9,416 nt of DNA from an uncultured Desulfuromonadales bacterium (GTDB lineage: Bacteria; Desulfobacterota; Desulfuromonadia; Desulfuromonadales; Geopsychrobacteraceae), in assembly GCA_945788205.1 (NCBI GenBank), contig CALZLE010000527.1, positions 1-9,416 on the forward strand, written 5' to 3'. A program made the position numbers and the translations under genes. The notes under the pieces were generated by a model. The model had not been told where the DNA came from and ran no database searches. It was given only the letters and a program-made list of their open reading frames with translations. Positions within the stretch are counted from its first letter, which is position 1, and each line of letters starts with the position of its first letter. This document shows, piece after piece, positions 7,348-9,416 of this stretch.

Positions 7348-9030
7348 TCAATTCAGCAACACCTCTTTAACCCGCAATCTTTTTTTGCTTTTTGAGCGAT
7401 ACAGATAAAGCAAGATAGTGCGCCCAGACGTTTCCGGCAGATGATTAAAGGACGCGGCAAAAAACTGAATTTTTCCGGAGCGTTCCAACTGAGCCACTTC
7501 CAGCTTGACCCTGCGCCGTACCAACACCTGCTCCTCTTCACTCAAATCAAGGTTAAAAAACGGCGGCTCAGAACCACCCACCACCCGCTCATGGTGGGCA
7601 CAATCGCGCGCTAAAGCTTCCCGATAAGGCTCAATTTCGTCAGCTGCGACTCTCCGTTGCAGGTACTCATACATCAGCAGATAAGTTTCTCGAAGTGGCT
7701 TCGGACCCTGATAGAGATTTTCGTCTCGCCAATAACGATCGATATCCTCCAGACAAGCCGCGAGACCATTGAATCTTTTTGTCAGCAATGGCAGCAAAAA
7801 ATTAAATCGCCCACTATTGACTAACAGATCGAGCAATCGACTGATCCCGCGAAGCATTTCCAGCTCGGCATACGAGATATCAGCAGAGCGAAGAATGCTG
7901 TACGGAGGGTTGGGGTCGTATTCCAGCCCCAGTTCTTCAGATTGCTGCCGGAGTGGTGCCCCAGGTAACAGCTTGACCGGTTCGACCTGTAGATGTTGTG
8001 GTTTCAGTTGCGCAGTCCAATCGAGCGACTGTAAAAATTGCGAGTAACTTTCACCCGGCAAGCCAGCAATCAAGTCGAGATGCAGATGAATATTATCCAT
8101 CTCACGCAAACGTCTGACGTTCTCCGCAAGTTTCTCCAATGACGCACGGCGGCCGATCTTCTGCAATGTCTCCGGCAACGTCGATTGCACACCAATCTCG
8201 AACTGAAACATGTCAGCCGGAACGGTTTCGAGCAGCTGCAAAGTTTCTTCATCGAGCAGATGGGCCCCGATTTCAAAATGGAAATGACTGCTACGATTCT
8301 GCTGTAAGATGAAAGTAAATATCTCACGGCTACGCTGGTTGCTGTAATTGAAGGTCCGATCAACAAACTTGATCTGCGGCACCTCGGCATCGATCAACAG
8401 TTGCAGATCGGCAAAGATTCGCGACAGCGAAAAAGACCGCACCTGATCATCGAGAGCACTCATACAAAAACTGCAATCGTAGGGACAACCGCGACTACTT
8501 TCGTAATAGACCAAGCCCCGTGACAGGTCGACCAGGCCAGCAGCGAAGGGTGACGGCAGCTGATCGAGATCGTCGAGCAGGCTGCGACCATTCGCAGTGG
8601 GAGCAGACGCCAAGCGTAAACCAGAAAACAGCTCGGGCTGTTCGTCACCCTGCCAGGCTCGCAGCAGGTGACGCAGCGGCAGTTCACCCTCGCCACAGAT
8701 CAATGCATCGACCGGATGTCGGGTCACGAAATCATCCTCTTCGAATGAAATTTCCGGCCCACCGAGAACAATTTTGATCTGCGGATCGATCAACTTCAAG
8801 CAGGAGACCAGCTCCAGCGTAGCGACCCGATTCCACAGATAAACCGAAAAGGCAACAACATCCGGCTGTGTTTCGACAATTCGTGCCAGCACCGTCTCTT
8901 TCGGTTCGTGTACCGTATATTCGCGGACCAAAAGCTCACCACAATCATGCTGGCAAAATACCGCCAGATACGGGAGCGCCAGACTGGCGTGAATATACTT
9001 GCTGTGCAGTGTCGTCAAAAGGGTTCGCAT
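7348..9030 (-). CDS. B12-binding-type radical SAM protein with DUF4080-like C-terminus
   Basis: 560 residues, cytoplasmic. Residues 1 to about 140 form a cobalamin-binding-like Rossmann domain (MRTLLTTLHSKYIHASLAL at the start, VVAFSVYLWN, then IVLGGPEIS at 87-95). The classical DxHxxG cobalamin-ligand motif is absent. The radical SAM core follows, with the iron-sulfur motif CPYDCSFC (C182, C186, C189). Later core elements include FEIGVQS and LDLIAGLPGE. The last 200 or so residues match my memory of DUF4080, the usual tail of this family. Members cleave S-adenosylmethionine to start radical chemistry; the substrate is unknown. It is often annotated simply as a B12-binding domain-containing radical SAM protein. 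The gene is monocistronic between a terminator and a divergent spacer. The ATG at 9030 has no Shine-Dalgarno sequence and no in-frame alternative just upstream. A -10-like box seven bases before it suggests a leaderless message. Confidence 0.92.
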   Translation of the reverse strand: MRTLLTTLHSKYIHASLALPYLAVFCQHDCGELLVREYTVHEPKETVLARIVETQPDVVAFSVYLWNRVATLELVSCLKLIDPQIKIVLGGPEISFEEDDFVTRHPVDALICGEGELPLRHLLRAWQGDEQPELFSGLRLASAPTANGRSLLDDLDQLPSPFAAGLVDLSRGLVYYESSRGCPYDCSFCMSALDDQVRSFSLSRIFADLQLLIDAEVPQIKFVDRTFNYSNQRSREIFTFILQQNRSSHFHFEIGAHLLDEETLQLLETVPADMFQFEIGVQSTLPETLQKIGRRASLEKLAENVRRLREMDNIHLHLDLIAGLPGESYSQFLQSLDWTAQLKPQHLQVEPVKLLPGAPLRQQSEELGLEYDPNPPYSILRSADISYAELEMLRGISRLLDLLVNSGRFNFLLPLLTKRFNGLAACLEDIDRYWRDENLYQGPKPLRETYLLMYEYLQRRVAADEIEPYREALARDCAHHERVVGGSEPPFFNLDLSEEEQVLVRRRVKLEVAQLERSGKIQFFAASFNHLPETSGRTILLYLYRSKSKKRLRVKEVLLN

Positions 9031-9037
9031 GGCACGG

Positions 9038-9067
9038 AGGATAGCCCAAAGCGGCGCCGGGATTCAA
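9038..9067 (-). promoter_or_regulatory. Candidate promoter placing the transcript start at the radical SAM start codon
   Basis: On the minus strand TTGAAT (9067-9062) and TATCCT (9043-9038) are 18 bases apart, matching four or five of six consensus bases. Transcription would start about seven bases after the -10 box, that is, at or next to the ATG at 9030. This agrees with the lack of a ribosome site but is only a pattern match. Confidence 0.35.
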
Positions 9068-9102
9068 GTTTGACGAGTTTCTTTATCCGGCAAGGAAAGA
9101 TG

Positions 9103-9111
9103 TGCTATGCT
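9103..9111 (+). promoter_or_regulatory. Candidate extended -10 promoter for the right-edge gene
   Basis: TGCTATGCT (9103-9111) is an extended -10 element (TGn followed by TATGCT). No good -35 box lies 16-18 bases upstream; TTGACG at 9070-9075 is too far away. The transcript would begin near 9118, about 20 bases before the start codon. Confidence 0.3.
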
Positions 9112-9137
9112 CCGCCGCCAATGAAAAGGATGAGTTG

Positions 9138-9416
9138 ATGAGCAAAAAGACCATACTGGCGGTTGTCGCCGATGAAGCGGGTGAAGTTTTCGAGCACCCG
9201 GAACTGCTGCTTGCCGGGATGAACGGCATGACGGTGCGTAAACCCTTCCAGGATGAGATGATCCCATTGCCGGAAGGGAGCCGTCTGTTCACTATCCCCG
9301 ACACTCCACCGATCGGTTTCGATCGACGCAGCGGCGAACAGAAAACGCTCGAAACCCTACCGGAGAGTTGGGGTGGTGGCAAAGTGCAAGCGGTCTCGGC
9401 TTTTATGACTCCCGCC
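9138..9416 (+). CDS. Probable radical SAM family protein, N-terminal part only
   Basis: 93 codons are open from the ATG at 9138 to the right edge, so most of the gene is outside the window. The visible part (MSKKTILAVVADEAGEVFEH, LPEGSRLF at 44-51, PPIGFD at 57-62, VQAVSAFMTPA at the end) resembles the N-terminal region that comes before the radical SAM core in a family from Geobacter relatives. I know this from memory of the LPEGS and GFD pattern. The diagnostic Cys cluster is not in the window, so the call is tentative. AAGGA at 9126-9130, seven bases before the ATG, supports this start. There is no signal peptide, so it is likely cytoplasmic. It is divergent from the B12-type radical SAM gene. 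A five-codon frame (9121-9138) ends with TGATG across this ATG, which could couple translation, but there is no evidence that it is expressed. Confidence 0.6.
   Translation, partial: MSKKTILAVVADEAGEVFEHPELLLAGMNGMTVRKPFQDEMIPLPEGSRLFTIPDTPPIGFDRRSGEQKTLETLPESWGGGKVQAVSAFMTPA

Noticed and set aside
9121..9138. Five-codon leader frame ending across the right-edge gene's ATG
   Set aside because: The frame has no convincing ribosome site of its own, and its bases double as the ribosome site of the real gene; it is probably chance.

Overview
The window holds six protein-coding genes in a compact bacterial layout, with no RNA gene, insertion sequence or CRISPR array that I can see. The gene set suggests a Desulfuromonadales/Geobacter-like member of the Desulfobacterota (former Deltaproteobacteria). 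It includes a DUF6178 protein, a B12-type radical SAM protein with a DUF4080-like tail, a CHASE8-type hybrid kinase and an OmpA protein with thrombospondin type 3 repeats. The lineage is inferred from family membership only; there is no marker gene here.

Left block, minus strand (1-4130). A membrane hybrid histidine kinase (1704-4130) is followed, with a 4-base ATGA overlap, by an exported LVIVD-repeat beta-propeller protein that runs off the left edge (1-1707, 569 codons open). The kinase has an intact transmitter core, but both C-terminal receiver-like domains have lost key phosphorylation residues. The overlap implies that the two proteins are made together. The last 33 bases at the left edge form an almost perfect palindrome inside the propeller gene, either a real structure or a fold-back assembly artefact.

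Middle block, plus strand (4297-7296). A 166-base divergent spacer separates the kinase from a DUF6178 gene of unknown function (4297-5964). After 126 bases carrying a near-consensus sigma-70 promoter comes an OmpA-family outer-membrane protein (6091-7296): beta barrel, three 30-residue calcium-binding-type repeats and a peptidoglycan-binding domain. A strong two-way terminator (7311-7346) lies between it and the convergent gene on its right.

Right block. A cobalamin-type radical SAM protein (7348-9030, minus) ends one base from the terminator. Its start lacks a Shine-Dalgarno sequence and has a promoter-like -10 box seven bases upstream, so the mRNA may be leaderless. A divergent gene (9138 to the right edge, plus, partial) begins after a 107-base spacer; its first 93 residues resemble the N-terminal region of a radical SAM family seen in Geobacter relatives. 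No gene-free stretch exceeds 170 bases.

The candidate for a little-described system is the translationally coupled pair of a pseudo-receiver kinase and an exported LVIVD propeller, possibly with the divergent DUF6178 gene. Nothing else looks like a mobile, defence or biosynthetic island.
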